Shown: positions 51,211-60,018 of the stretch, one piece after another
Position numbering within the stretch: the first letter of the stretch is position 1
Layout of the letters: every line of letters starts with the position of its first letter
Assembly: GCF_902499555.1 (NCBI RefSeq)
Contig: NZ_CABVMM010000001.1
Location: 310,001-374,000, forward strand
Source of the DNA: Mesonia oceanica
Lineage (GTDB): Bacteria; Bacteroidota; Bacteroidia; Flavobacteriales; Flavobacteriaceae
DNA: 64,000 bases
Direction of reading: 5' to 3'
Notes under the pieces: model-generated
Databases searched by the model: none
Told to the model about the DNA's origin: nothing
The model's input: only the letters and a program-made list of their open reading frames with translations
Made by a program: the position numbers and the translations under genes

Positions 51211-51839
51211 ATGATGAAAAAATTACTTGGTTGCTTTTTTGTTTTAACAATGTTCACGCTTAGCATAAGCTGTTAGGAAGAAGAATTTACAGATATCCAG
51301 GCAAGCTCTTCCTCGAATAAAGCGATGGATTTTGGCTCACATAGCGAAAATGCTATGTCTGATTTTCAGACCGACAAAGATCGTCCACTTAGCGACGCAT
51401 ATTATAGGGACTATGTAGAAAAGCGCAATGAATATGGGGTTTCCTACACGTATGGGATCATCTCTGTCAATCCAAAAGATTACGCAACTAAAGCAGATAA
51501 ACCCATCTCTTGGATTCCTGTTCTGTAATCAATGTTGACGCTCAACAATCCACTAGTAAAAAAAGATATTTATTTGATATTATTACATTAGGAACAACAA
51601 AGTTACAAATTGATGCTAAATTAAGTATACCTGAAAATGAGGGTGATGAATATGGAGTTAATCAGGTTACTTCGCATTTGTCTGGAATTACAACTCCAGT
51701 AGCTGAATGGGAAAAGACCAATTTTGATATATCCGAAGATTATGATGGAAATATTCGAGTTCAAGTTTATGGTTTTTTAAAGCAGGGACTAATGATTAGT
51801 GGCTGGGGAATATATTCCGAGGTAGGTTATATTTTTTAG
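51211..51839 (+). pseudogene. Broken lipoprotein gene (nonsense after lipobox plus frameshift)
   Basis: From ATG at 51211 the frame gives a clean lipoprotein signal, MMKKLLGCFFVLTMF then LSISC, and the very next codon is TAG (51274-51276). Without that stop the frame continues through EEEFTDIQASSSSNKAMDF to a second break near 51527, after KPISWIPV, where translation must shift frame to continue with INVDAQQSTSKKRYLFDIIT up to TAG at 51837-51839. Removing both lesions gives a lipoprotein of about 208 residues. I do not recognise the family; it is not an enzyme by visible motifs. Confidence 0.7.
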
Positions 51840-51914
51840 TTAATATTCGAGAAAGATACAGGAGAATTATTGAGTGGGCAGCCAACTTATACAGATTAAT
51901 TTAATTTTATAAAC

Positions 51915-52079
51915 ATGAAAAATAATTTATCTACTTAATGGCTAGTAGTAGGTCCAATACTTATACTAACATTAATTATAGTGTCAATTATTATGATTGT
52001 CCGGTTTTACTTTCTTATGGTAAAATTATTAAATTTAAAGATCAAGGAACTAAAAGATAAACAGAATGACCGTGAATGA
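51915..52079 (+). pseudogene. Broken copy of the 54-residue membrane protein gene
   Basis: Same length and frame as the intact gene at 52367-52531 but the eighth codon is TAA (51936-51938). After it the frame reads WLVVGPILILTLIIVSIIMI and continues to DKQNDRE, almost identical to the intact copy. A start after the stop is not obvious. Confidence 0.65.
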
Positions 52080-52188
52080 TTTTAGTATAGGTTTACTATT
52101 ATGGCAAATTATTAATTTCGTTTTACTTGTTATTCTTGTAGTACTTATTTACAAGTTGTTCAAGTTTTTAAAAAAGAAATTAAAATAG
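52066..52188 (+). CDS. Tiny membrane protein, 40 residues, copy 1
   Basis: Starts inside the end of the preceding frame (14-base overlap) as MTVNDFSIGLLLWQI and ends KFLKKKLK. One hydrophobic helix (residues 8-30) and a strongly basic tail; this is the size and shape of phage holins or small toxin/antitoxin-associated membrane peptides, but it could equally be a membrane-anchored accessory subunit. A second copy with three changes is at 52518-52640. Too short for a confident call as a protein, yet the frame is preserved between copies. Confidence 0.5.
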   Translation: MTVNDFSIGLLLWQIINFVLLVILVVLIYKLFKFLKKKLK

Positions 52189-52366
52189 AGTTTTTGTAAA
52201 TCTACGGACTGATTTAGCAGTCCCTTTATATAATAAAATTTTGGGCCATAATTAGTTATTTAAAGTAGAAAAACAATCAAGAGTTTAGCGCACTATTTGA
52301 GCAAGATGTGTATGGTCAGACCGTATGGAGAAGTAATGCTTCAATAATATAAAAGCAAATTAAAAC

Positions 52367-52531
52367 ATGAGAAATACTTTTGGAGAAATATGGCTAGTAT
52401 TAGGTCCAATACTTATACTAACATTAATGATAGGATCAATTATTATGATTGTCCGGTTTTACTTTCTTATGGTAAAATTATTAAAGTTAAAGATCAAGGA
52501 ACTAGAAGATAAACAGAATGACAGTGAATGA
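52367..52531 (+). CDS. Small membrane protein, 54 residues, intact copy
   Basis: MRNTFGEIWLVLGPILILTL begins a protein with one long hydrophobic region (about 9-38), followed by a charged helix ending DKQNDSE. It overlaps the next 40-residue frame by 14 bases with the same geometry as in the broken upstream copy, so the two form a translationally coupled pair. No family recognised. Confidence 0.55.
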   Translation: MRNTFGEIWLVLGPILILTLMIGSIIMIVRFYFLMVKLLKLKIKELEDKQNDSE

Positions 52532-52640
52532 TTTTAGTATAGGTTTACTATTATGGCAAATTATTAATTTCGTTTTACTTGTTATTCTTGTAGTACTTAT
52601 TTACAGGTTGTTCAAGTTTTTAAAAAAGAGATTGCTGTAA
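52518..52640 (+). CDS. Tiny membrane protein, 40 residues, copy 2
   Basis: Paralogue of the frame at 52066-52188; differs at three positions near the C-terminus (YRLFKFLKKRLL). One hydrophobic helix and a basic tail. Second member of the overlapping pair. Function unknown. Confidence 0.5.
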   Translation: MTVNDFSIGLLLWQIINFVLLVILVVLIYRLFKFLKKRLL

Positions 52641-52693
52641 AATCATATTTCTTTTGGCGAAAAAGAAACCGAACCTGAAAGGGTTTTAACCTC

Positions 52694-52737
52694 AAAAAGA
52701 TAATTTCCATTAAAAACAATATATCAAAACGCATTTT
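52694..52737 (+). repeat. Right copy of the 44-bp direct repeat
   Basis: Pairs with 51042-51085 (two mismatches in the middle, AATT versus TATA context). It ends 14 bases before the TPR gene's start, so it probably holds part of that gene's original promoter, with the -7-like TATCTTAG just after it. Confidence 0.75.
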
Positions 52738-52751
52738 GTTATCTTAGCGAG

Positions 52752-54542
52752 ATGCGTTTTTTAATTATCTTATTTATTACACTTGGTTTAAGTGGGTCGG
52801 TTTTTTCACAATCAGAAGAAATCGCCCAAAACTATTTTGATCAAGGCGAATACGAAAAAGCCAAATCGGTTTACCAACAACTGTACGAAAAAAGCAACGG
52901 CAACCTCAACTATTTACAAGGTTTGGTAAGCAGTATGCAAGAATTAGAACAATACCAAGAAGCAGAAAAATACCTTTTAGATTTTACCCATCGCAATAGT
53001 GCTTACCCTAATTTATTGGTAGAGCTTGGGCATAATTATCAATTGCAAGAACAAACGCAAAAAGCAAAAGAATACTACCAACAAGCCATAGATAAAATAG
53101 ATAAAATTCCCAATTACGCTTATACCGTTGGAAAGGCATTTCAGAAATATAACTTGTTGGAAGAAGCTGCGTTGGCTTATGAAAAGGCACTGGAAAAACA
53201 GTCCAATCCCAACTTTATTATTCAGTTGGCAAGAATTTACGGCGAACAAAGAAAGTTAGAAGAGATGTTTGGTACCTATCTTGACCTTATCAAACAAAAA
53301 CCGGAATATTTTTACGCCGTTAACCGAAATTTTTCAGAATATATTACCGAAGATGCAGCCAATGAACCCAATCAAGTCCTTCGGAAATTATTGCTAAAAC
53401 GTATTCAACAAGAACCCGATTTATTTTATAATCAGATGCTCAGTTGGTTATTCACACAGCAGCAAGAATATAAAAAAGCGTTTATTCAAGAGAAAGCCAT
53501 TTACCAACGTTCACCAGATAAAAGTCTGCGTAAAATCACTGAACTGGCAGAAATCGCTAATGAAAGTGGGGAGCCGGAAACCGCAAAGGAAATTTTAAAT
53601 TATACCATAGAAACGGCCGATATAGAAAGCGAGAAGCTCAACGCTTATGAGTTGCTATTGGCCATTGAAATTGAACACATTTCTTCCGAAGATCAAAAAG
53701 CAGAAATCGATGAGCGTTTCCAAGAAGTATTTCAACAATACGGAAAAAACAGAAATACACTTGGGTTACAATTACAATATGCCAAATTTTTAGCCTTCAA
53801 TGAGCATCAAAATGAAGCAGCGAAAACGCTATTAAGAAACGCCTTAGAAGAACGGATTAGCCGTTTTGAAGAAGCTCGTACCAAAATGGTGCTGGCCGAT
53901 ATTTTAGTCTTAGAAGAAAAGTTTAACCAAGCCCTTATTTATTACAGTCAAGTACAAAATTTGGTGCAAAATAACGAGTTAGCACAAGAAGCCACCTTTA
54001 AAGTCGCCAAAACCAGTTACTATAAAGGCGATTTTAAATGGGCACAAACCCAATTAAAAGTGCTAAAAACCGCTACGAGTCAATTAATTGCGAACGATGC
54101 CCTTCAGTTAAACCTATTAATTTCAGATAATTCACAGGAAGATTCTACCCAAACCGCTTTAAAACTTTTTGCGAAGGCAGATTTATACAGCTTTCAGAAG
54201 AAAGAAGAAAAAGCCTTAAAGCTGTTAGATACGATTTTACTTCAGCATAAAGGCGAAAAAATTGAAGACGAAGCTTTGTTAAGAAAAGCGCAACTTTTTG
54301 AAGAATTGGGAGAATATGAAAAAGCAGAAAAAAATTACCAGCAAATCATTCAATATTATGCAGACGATATTTTGGCCGACGATGCTTATTACTATTTAGC
54401 TGAACTCTACCGAAATCAGCTTAACCAACCTGAAAAAGCCAAAGAAAACTACGAACAGATTATTTTCAATTTTGCCGATAGTATTTATTTCGTCGAGTCC
54501 CGAAAAAAATACCGCATATTACGTGGCGATCAAATAGAATAA
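52752..54542 (+). CDS. Tetratricopeptide repeat protein, exported
   Basis: 596 residues with a signal peptide (1-19, ending GSVFSQ) and TPR helices through the rest: units such as NYFDQGEYEKAKSVYQQLYE, QLQEQTQKAKEYYQQAIDKI, YEKALEKQSNPNFI, and at the C-terminus AQLFEELGEYEKAEKNYQQI and YYLAELYRNQLNQPEKAKEN. Periplasmic scaffold of unknown partner. The spacing to DUF4286 and rsmA downstream suggests a housekeeping cluster conserved in Flavobacteria. Confidence 0.9.
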   Translation: MRFLIILFITLGLSGSVFSQSEEIAQNYFDQGEYEKAKSVYQQLYEKSNGNLNYLQGLVSSMQELEQYQEAEKYLLDFTHRNSAYPNLLVELGHNYQLQEQTQKAKEYYQQAIDKIDKIPNYAYTVGKAFQKYNLLEEAALAYEKALEKQSNPNFIIQLARIYGEQRKLEEMFGTYLDLIKQKPEYFYAVNRNFSEYITEDAANEPNQVLRKLLLKRIQQEPDLFYNQMLSWLFTQQQEYKKAFIQEKAIYQRSPDKSLRKITELAEIANESGEPETAKEILNYTIETADIESEKLNAYELLLAIEIEHISSEDQKAEIDERFQEVFQQYGKNRNTLGLQLQYAKFLAFNEHQNEAAKTLLRNALEERISRFEEARTKMVLADILVLEEKFNQALIYYSQVQNLVQNNELAQEATFKVAKTSYYKGDFKWAQTQLKVLKTATSQLIANDALQLNLLISDNSQEDSTQTALKLFAKADLYSFQKKEEKALKLLDTILLQHKGEKIEDEALLRKAQLFEELGEYEKAEKNYQQIIQYYADDILADDAYYYLAELYRNQLNQPEKAKENYEQIIFNFADSIYFVESRKKYRILRGDQIE

Positions 54543-54572
54543 TGCAATTTTGCAGCTTTAAATGTTGAAGCT

Positions 54573-54881
54573 ATGATTATTTACAATGTAACCATCAATG
54601 TAAGTGAAGAAGTGCACGACGAGTGGCTTACTTGGATGAAGCAAGAACACATCCCGCAAATGCTCGATACCGGCAAATTTATAAACGCTATAATGACCAA
54701 AGTTTTGGTAGAAGAACCTATGGGCGGCGTTACCTATTCGGTACAATATAAAGCCGAAAGTAAAGCAATGTTAGAGCGTTATTATCAAGAAAATGCCGAA
54801 ACACTTCGTGAACAATCAAAACGTTTTAAAGACAAAACCGTGTTTTTTAGAACCGAACTAGAAGTCATTTCTGAACAGTAG
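54573..54881 (+). CDS. DUF4286 family protein
   Basis: Small cytoplasmic protein of 102 residues with the DUF4286 pattern (MIIYNVTINVSEEVHDEWL, TYSVQYKAES, RFKDKTVFFRTELEVI). Fold looks like a ferredoxin-like alpha/beta barrel dimer. It lies 30 bases after the TPR gene. In Flavobacteria it is regularly found before rsmA. Function unknown. Confidence 0.88.
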   Translation: MIIYNVTINVSEEVHDEWLTWMKQEHIPQMLDTGKFINAIMTKVLVEEPMGGVTYSVQYKAESKAMLERYYQENAETLREQSKRFKDKTVFFRTELEVISEQ

Positions 54882-54930
54882 TTTTCAGTTGAAGTTGTAA
54901 TTAACACTAAAGTGTGTCGTTACCCATCTT

Positions 54931-55027
54931 GTCACACTGAGCGGAGTCGAAGTGTTAATTGAGGAACAAATCTTCAAAATATTGAAAATTAAAGCTATAG
55001 GAGATTCCGGGTCAAGCCCAGAATGAC
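54931..55027. repeat. Intergenic repeat element containing GAGCGGAGTCGA
   Basis: Begins GTCACACTGAGCGGAGTCGAAGT-like sequence and ends with ATTCCGGGTCAAGCCCAGAAT near 55021. The core GAGCGGAGTCGA (54939-54950) recurs inverted at 57971-57982. Such units are scattered through many Bacteroidetes genomes. Confidence 0.6.
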
Positions 55028-55054
55028 GATGATTTATAAAATACGTTCAGAAAA

Positions 55055-55915
55055 ATGAAAAAAAAGTATTCCCATAAAAAGCAGAAATCTACTAAAAAGC
55101 AATATGCTTCAGATCCTGTAAAGGCCAAAAAACATTTAGGGCAGCATTTTTTAAAAGATGAAGAAGTAGCTGAACGAATTGGCAATACACTAACCTTAAA
55201 CGGTTACGAAAATGTATTGGAAATAGGTCCGGGAACGGGAGTGCTTACCAAATACATTTTACAGAAAGGGAAAAATGTAATTGCAGCCGATCTAGATACC
55301 GAATCTATCGAGTATTTAAACCAATCGTTTGCGTTAGACCACCCTTCTATTTCTACCGAAAATTTTCAGGTCATAGAAGCCGATTTCCTAAAGATGAATT
55401 TAGAAAAACTCTTTAACGGAAAAGCTTTTGCCATCACTGGAAATTTTCCCTATAACATTTCTACCCAAATTGTTTTCAAGGCTATAGAAAACCGAGACTT
55501 AGTGCCGGAGTTTACTGGGATGTTCCAAAAAGAAGTAGCGCAACGAATTTGTGAGAAAGAAGGTAGCAAAACCTACGGAATCCTTTCTGTGCTAACCCAA
55601 GCCTATTACGATGCAGAATACCTCTTTACCGTCCCGCCAACGGTATTCAATCCGCCACCAAAAGTAGATAGCGGAGTCTTACGCTTAATTAGAAAAGAAG
55701 ACTACAGCCTGCCTGTAGAACAAAAATTATTCTTTAGAGTCGTAAAAACAGCTTTTCAACAACGAAGAAAAACGTTAAGAAACAGTTTAAAAAGCTTTAA
55801 CCTTAGTCTACAATTAAAAGAAGATAGTATCTTTGGGCAGCGACCCGAACAATTATCGGTGCAGCAATTTTTAGAACTCACCCAAAAGATACAACACGAT
55901 GCAGTTTCAGATTAG
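55055..55915 (+). CDS. rsmA: 16S rRNA (adenine(1518)-N(6)/adenine(1519)-N(6))-dimethyltransferase
   Basis: KsgA-type methyltransferase that doubly methylates two adenines in the 3' end of 16S rRNA. 286 residues. Marks: [12 protein letters not shown], the SAM motif [12 protein letters not shown], the catalytic NFPYNIS, and [15 protein letters not shown]. The N-terminal extension is lysine-rich, as in other Flavobacteria. The 3' end overlaps mgtE by 17 bases. Confidence 0.96.
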   Translation: MKKKYSHKKQKSTKKQYASDPVKAKKHLGQHFLKDEEVAERIGNTLTLNGYENVLEIGPGTGVLTKYILQKGKNVIAADLDTESIEYLNQSFALDHPSISTENFQVIEADFLKMNLEKLFNGKAFAITGNFPYNISTQIVFKAIENRDLVPEFTGMFQKEVAQRICEKEGSKTYGILSVLTQAYYDAEYLFTVPPTVFNPPPKVDSGVLRLIRKEDYSLPVEQKLFFRVVKTAFQQRRKTLRNSLKSFNLSLQLKEDSIFGQRPEQLSVQQFLELTQKIQHDAVSD

Positions 55916-57251
55916 TCGGGAGTTTATAGAAAAAATTGAAAACCTTGTTGAACAAAAAAACAACAAGGAACTACTGGTGCAATTTGAAAATATGCACCAC
56001 GCCGATATTGCTGAAACCCTAGAAGACCTCTCCCTCGACGATGCAACCTATGTGATAAAATTGCTTGAAAGCGATAAAACCGCAGAAGTCTTGATGGAGT
56101 TGGACGAGGAAGATCGTGAAAAAGTCCTCAATAACCTCTCTGCTAAAGAAATTGCTGAAGAGATTGAAGAAATGGACACCGATGATGCGGCCGATATTGT
56201 TGGTGAACTTTCCCCGGAAGTAAAAGAACTGGTGATCTCTCATATTGAAGACGAGCAACACGCCGACGATATTGTAGATCTCTTGCGTTATGAAGAGAAT
56301 TCTGCGGGAGGGTTGATGGCAAAAGAGTTGGTGAAAGTCAATGAAAATTGGAGTGTTACCGGCTGCATGAGCGAAATGCGACAACAAGCCGAAAATGTAA
56401 CCCGCGTTCATTCCATTTATGTAGTAGATAACAAAAACAAACTCAAAGGAAGGCTTTCCCTAAAAGACTTAATTACCGCCCCGAGCACCGCACAAATTAG
56501 CGATGTGTATATCGCTCAAGTAGATTATGTTTCAGTCGATACCAAAGGTGAAGAAGTAGCCCGTATTATGCAGAAATACGATTTAGAAGCTATTCCTGTA
56601 GTTAACGAAATGGGCAAGCTCGTCGGGCGTATTACCATTGACGATATTCTTGATTTTATACGGGAAGAAGCCGAAAAAGATTACCAAATGGCGGCCGGTA
56701 TTTCTGAAGATGTAGAAGCAGACAGTAGCATTTGGCAACTTACCCGTGCGCGTTTACCTTGGTTAATCCTAGCTCTTTTAGGTGGTTTTATAAGTGTAAA
56801 CGTCTTAGAAACTTTTGACGAAGCGATGGAAAAGCACGGAGCTTTATTCTTTTTTGTGCCATTAATCGCCGCTATGGCAGGAAATGTAGGAGTACAATCT
56901 TCCGCTATTGTATTACAAGGTTTGGCCAATGGTTCATTACGGGGATCTTTATTAAATCGCTTGCTGAAAGAGGTGCTGTTAAGTCTCTTCAACGGATTTG
57001 TCTTAGCGGGATTGTTAGTCTTGGGCGGAGTTTTCTTACTCAATTTGGACTTTGATTTTGGCTTAACGGTTGCTATTTCCCTAATTTCTGTGATCATTAC
57101 GGCCTCCCTAATCGGTACGTTTGTGCCCATTATTTTAGACAAACAAGGCATCGATCCTGCGATGGCTACAGGGCCATTTATCACCACCAGTAACGACATC
57201 TGCGGTATTCTCATTTACTTCTCCATCGCCAAATGGATCCTTGGTTTTTAA
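55899..57251 (+). CDS. mgtE: Magnesium transporter MgtE
   Basis: Mg(2+) channel of 450 residues: N-terminal helical repeat domain (about 5-125), two CBS domains (about 135-255; [40 protein letters not shown]) that sense cytosolic Mg, a plug helix and five transmembrane helices from about 285. The pore signature is around [20 protein letters not shown] and [14 protein letters not shown]. Overlaps rsmA by 17 bases, so translation is probably coupled. Confidence 0.96.
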   Translation: MQFQISREFIEKIENLVEQKNNKELLVQFENMHHADIAETLEDLSLDDATYVIKLLESDKTAEVLMELDEEDREKVLNNLSAKEIAEEIEEMDTDDAADIVGELSPEVKELVISHIEDEQHADDIVDLLRYEENSAGGLMAKELVKVNENWSVTGCMSEMRQQAENVTRVHSIYVVDNKNKLKGRLSLKDLITAPSTAQISDVYIAQVDYVSVDTKGEEVARIMQKYDLEAIPVVNEMGKLVGRITIDDILDFIREEAEKDYQMAAGISEDVEADSSIWQLTRARLPWLILALLGGFISVNVLETFDEAMEKHGALFFFVPLIAAMAGNVGVQSSAIVLQGLANGSLRGSLLNRLLKEVLLSLFNGFVLAGLLVLGGVFLLNLDFDFGLTVAISLISVIITASLIGTFVPIILDKQGIDPAMATGPFITTSNDICGILIYFSIAKWILGF

Positions 57252-57257
57252 AAAGTT

Positions 57258-57386
57258 TGTTTTAGCGTGACCCTCACGGGTCGGGCTATTCGCTATATCT
57301 TTTTTGCTTGTCACTCCGATTTCAACTAACAAATCATTCATATGCAAAAAAGGATGTCGCTACTATCCCTCACGCAAAATAAAACG
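57258..57386. repeat. Palindromic intergenic element (about 125 bp)
   Basis: Ends carry inverted sequences: GTTTTAGCGTGA near 57258-57270 and TCACGCAAAATAAAAC near 57370-57385, with CTTTTTTGC/GCAAAAAAG further inside. The unit contains CGGGTCGGGCTATTCGCTATATC and AAAAGGATGTCGCTACTATCC, widespread non-coding repeats in Flavobacteria. No gene. Confidence 0.6.
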
Positions 57387-57439
57387 AGATAAATACCTGC
57401 AAGTTTTTTAAATATTGCTGGGAAGGATTCTTTTATCTC

Positions 57440-57477
57440 CTTCTATTTCTAAGGGAAGGTGCCAAAGACGGAAGCTT
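57440..57477. repeat. Second copy of the short intergenic repeat
   Basis: Contains AAGGGAAGGTGCCAAAGACG, related to the repeat at 50971-51010 after serS. It sits just before the thioesterase gene. Confidence 0.5.
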
Positions 57478-57521
57478 TTTTAATCAAAATATTCCTACAT
57501 TTGAAGAAAAGCAAAGAGAAA

Positions 57522-57923
57522 ATGACACCTATTCCTTTTCAATATGAAATTGAAGTTCAGCCGGAACATATCGATGACCTAAAACACGTAAATAATGTAA
57601 CGTACTTGCAATGGGTGCAAGACGTGGGTGAGAAACATTGGAATTTAAAAACTTCAGAAGAACTAAGAGAACGAGTAGGCTGGGTTGTACTTAATCATTT
57701 TATAGAATATAAAAGTCCCGCTTATTTAAACGATAAAATCATTTTAAAAACTTGGATAGAAAGTCACCAAGGAGTAAAAAGTGAACGTCGGGTAGAAATT
57801 ATTCGAAAAGAAGACAATAAAATTTTGGCACAGGCCAAGACTTTATGGTGCCTGATAGAAAAACAAAACCATCGTCCCACACGCATCACTCCAGAAATTA
57901 CAGATCCTTTTTTTGAAGATTAG
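57522..57923 (+). CDS. Acyl-CoA thioesterase (4HBT hotdog fold)
   Basis: Hotdog-fold thioesterase of 133 residues. Start chosen at MTPIPFQYEIEV (57522); the longer frame runs back into the repeat and lacks homology. The hotdog active region HIDDLKHVNNVTYLQWVQDVG with a catalytic Asp/His environment, followed by RVEIIRKEDNKILAQAKTLWCLI, is of the YbgC/FatA-like 4HBT type. Likely releases free acids from CoA or ACP esters; substrate unknown. Confidence 0.88.
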   Translation: MTPIPFQYEIEVQPEHIDDLKHVNNVTYLQWVQDVGEKHWNLKTSEELRERVGWVVLNHFIEYKSPAYLNDKIILKTWIESHQGVKSERRVEIIRKEDNKILAQAKTLWCLIEKQNHRPTRITPEITDPFFED

Positions 57924-57935
57924 TATATACTGGGG

Positions 57936-57992
57936 GTCGCCTTGAGCAGGGTTAAAAGCTTTTATCAATCTCGACTCCGCTCGATTTGACAC
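57936..57992. repeat. Intergenic repeat with inverted GAGCGGAGTCGA core
   Basis: Contains TCGACTCCGCTC at 57971-57982, the reverse complement of the core at 54939-54950, and the palindrome TAAAAGCTTTTA. It lies between the thioesterase and the dehydrogenase genes. Confidence 0.5.
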
Positions 57993-58032
57993 GTAAATAA
58001 TAGTTATAGTTCAAGTTCAATAATATAAGAAA

Positions 58033-58974
58033 ATGAAAATCCTTCACCTCGACAAAAATCATCCTTTAATCATTCAACAATTAGAGGACTTAGGATTTAC
58101 CAATGAAGAAGATTATACTTCCTCCAAAGAAGAAGTATTAGAAAAAATTGATGCTTATGATGGAATCATCATTCGTAGTCGATTCAAACTCGATCAAGCA
58201 TTTCTTTCTGCAGCGAAAAACTTAAAGTTTATCGGTCGGTTGGGAGCAGGATTAGAAAATATTGATACCAAATTCGCTTCGGCGCAAGGTATTCAACTCT
58301 TTTCAGCTCCGGAAGGTAATCGGAATGCTGTGGGAGAACACGCCTTGGGAATGCTGCTTTCATTATTCAATAAACTAAATAAAGCCAATCAAGAAGTAAG
58401 AGCCGGTAAATGGTTACGGGAAGAAAATCGAGGCGTAGAATTAGAAGGAAAAACCGTAGGAATTATTGGCTACGGAAATATGGGGAAATCTTTCGCTAAA
58501 AAACTACAAGGATTTGATGTTGAGGTGTTGTGTTACGATATTCAAGATAATGTGGGCGATCCATTCGCAAAGCAAGTGAATTTGGAAGAATTTCAACAAA
58601 AAGTAGAAGTACTCAGTTTACATACGCCTTTAACAGAAGCAACCAATGATATGATTGATGCTGATTTTATCAATTCATTTAAAAATAATTTTTGGTTTAT
58701 CAATACCGGGCGCGGGCAAAGTGTAGTTACTTCAGATTTGGTAGAAGCCTTAAAATCAGGGAAAATTCTAGGCGCGGGGCTCGATGTGTTGGAATATGAA
58801 AAAACATCCTTCGAAAATTTATTTACTTCTGCAGCGCAAATGCCGGAGCCTTTTCAATATTTGATTCAAGCCGAAAATGTATTGCTTTCTCCACACGTTG
58901 CCGGTTGGACGGTGGAGAGTAAACGAAAATTAGCCCAAGTGATCGTTGATAAAATTAAAGCGAATTTTGGTTAA
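58033..58974 (+). CDS. D-2-hydroxyacid dehydrogenase (NAD-dependent, phosphoglycerate dehydrogenase-like)
   Basis: 313-residue oxidoreductase with the 2-hydroxyacid dehydrogenase pattern: substrate-domain start, RLGAGLENID, the NAD-binding IIGYGNMGKSFAKKL, the conserved LSLHTPLTEATNDMID, the Arg-containing NTGRGQSVVTSDLVEAL, Glu in DVLEYEK, and catalytic His in LSPHVAGWTVES. It could be SerA-like, hydroxypyruvate reductase or a lactate dehydrogenase type; the extra ACT domain of SerA is absent. Substrate not decided. Confidence 0.9.
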   Translation: MKILHLDKNHPLIIQQLEDLGFTNEEDYTSSKEEVLEKIDAYDGIIIRSRFKLDQAFLSAAKNLKFIGRLGAGLENIDTKFASAQGIQLFSAPEGNRNAVGEHALGMLLSLFNKLNKANQEVRAGKWLREENRGVELEGKTVGIIGYGNMGKSFAKKLQGFDVEVLCYDIQDNVGDPFAKQVNLEEFQQKVEVLSLHTPLTEATNDMIDADFINSFKNNFWFINTGRGQSVVTSDLVEALKSGKILGAGLDVLEYEKTSFENLFTSAAQMPEPFQYLIQAENVLLSPHVAGWTVESKRKLAQVIVDKIKANFG

Positions 58975-58984
58975 CTTTCTTAAA

Positions 58985-59401
58985 ATGAAAAAAACAGTTC
59001 TTGTTTTTGCTGCTTTAATTTTTTCAATCTTATTGTTATTTCGGTTAGGAGAATATTCACTCATCACCGGGAATGTCACCATCGAAATTATTATGGCTGT
59101 TGTTGCCTTTGTCTTTTTTGGAATTGGGGTGGTATTAAACAAAAACAGTCTTCAGCAGAAAAAAGAAATTCAACCTCAACCCAAGGTCGATTTCAATAAA
59201 ATTGAAGAATTGGAAATTACCAATCGGGAATATGAAGTTTTACAAGCGGTTGCTAAAGGTTTATCGAATAAAGAAATTGCCGAGAAATTATTTCTTTCAG
59301 AAAGTACTATAAAAACGCATGTTTCCAGTTTACTTTTAAAATTAAATGCAAAACGAAGAACGCAAGCGGTCCAGATAGCAAAAGAGCTTCATATTCTTTA
59401 A
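58985..59401 (+). CDS. Membrane-anchored LuxR-type HTH protein
   Basis: 138 residues starting at MKKTVLVFA (58985), 10 bases after the dehydrogenase. Two transmembrane helices (about 5-22 and 35-53), a short linker, and a LuxR HTH in the last 60 residues (ITNREYEVLQAVAKGLSNKE, FLSESTIKTHVSSLLLKL, AKRRTQAVQIAKEL). No receiver domain. Probably a membrane-bound transcription regulator; its targets are unknown but the DUF4199 membrane protein that follows is a likely one. Confidence 0.85.
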   Translation: MKKTVLVFAALIFSILLLFRLGEYSLITGNVTIEIIMAVVAFVFFGIGVVLNKNSLQQKKEIQPQPKVDFNKIEELEITNREYEVLQAVAKGLSNKEIAEKLFLSESTIKTHVSSLLLKLNAKRRTQAVQIAKELHIL

Positions 59402-59505
59402 AATTGCCATTTTATACCAAAGTATGAGCGATTTGGTACTTTAGTATGAGGCTTAAAAAGAGCTTTCGATATAGCTTTGAAACAGAAATTTTAATTGATT
59501 AATCT

Positions 59506-60015
59506 ATGAAAAAAGTAATTTTAAAATTTGGCGTTTACGGTTTATTAACGGCTTTAGTTCTGTTTTTATTGGTCTTATGGTTGGGCATGAGTTTAAGTTA
59601 TTCCATTCAAGAAATTGTGGGTTATGCTACGATGTTGGCCTCGCTTTCTTTTATTTTCTTCGGGATAAAACATTATCGGGATCGTGTTAATAATGGTGAA
59701 GTATCTTTTGGGAAAGCCTTACTTATTGGTTTAGGAATTGCCGTTTTGGTTGGTGTTGGCGTTGCTATTGCAGATTATATTTATACGGCAATTATCAATC
59801 CCGATTTTGTAGAAGAATACACTGCTTATTCAATAGAAAACTTAAAAGAAACCGTTCCTCCAGAAAAATTTGAACAGAAAAAATTAGAATTGGAAAATGA
59901 AGTCAAATCGATGGACAGCTCAGGAATTTTAGCTTTTGTGATGTTTGCTACCGTCGTAATTATAGGCTTTATTATATCTTTAATCTCAGCATTGATTTTA
60001 CAAAGAAAACAATAA
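59506..60015 (+). CDS. DUF4199 family membrane protein
   Basis: 169 residues with four hydrophobic helices (about 7-27, 33-52, 67-90 and 143-164) and a short soluble loop between helices 3 and 4. The ordering and the SFGKALLIGLGIAV segment fit DUF4199. Located 104 bases after the membrane LuxR gene, a pairing seen in other Flavobacteria. Function unknown. Confidence 0.82.
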   Translation: MKKVILKFGVYGLLTALVLFLLVLWLGMSLSYSIQEIVGYATMLASLSFIFFGIKHYRDRVNNGEVSFGKALLIGLGIAVLVGVGVAIADYIYTAIINPDFVEEYTAYSIENLKETVPPEKFEQKKLELENEVKSMDSSGILAFVMFATVVIIGFIISLISALILQRKQ

Positions 60016-60018
60016 AAT

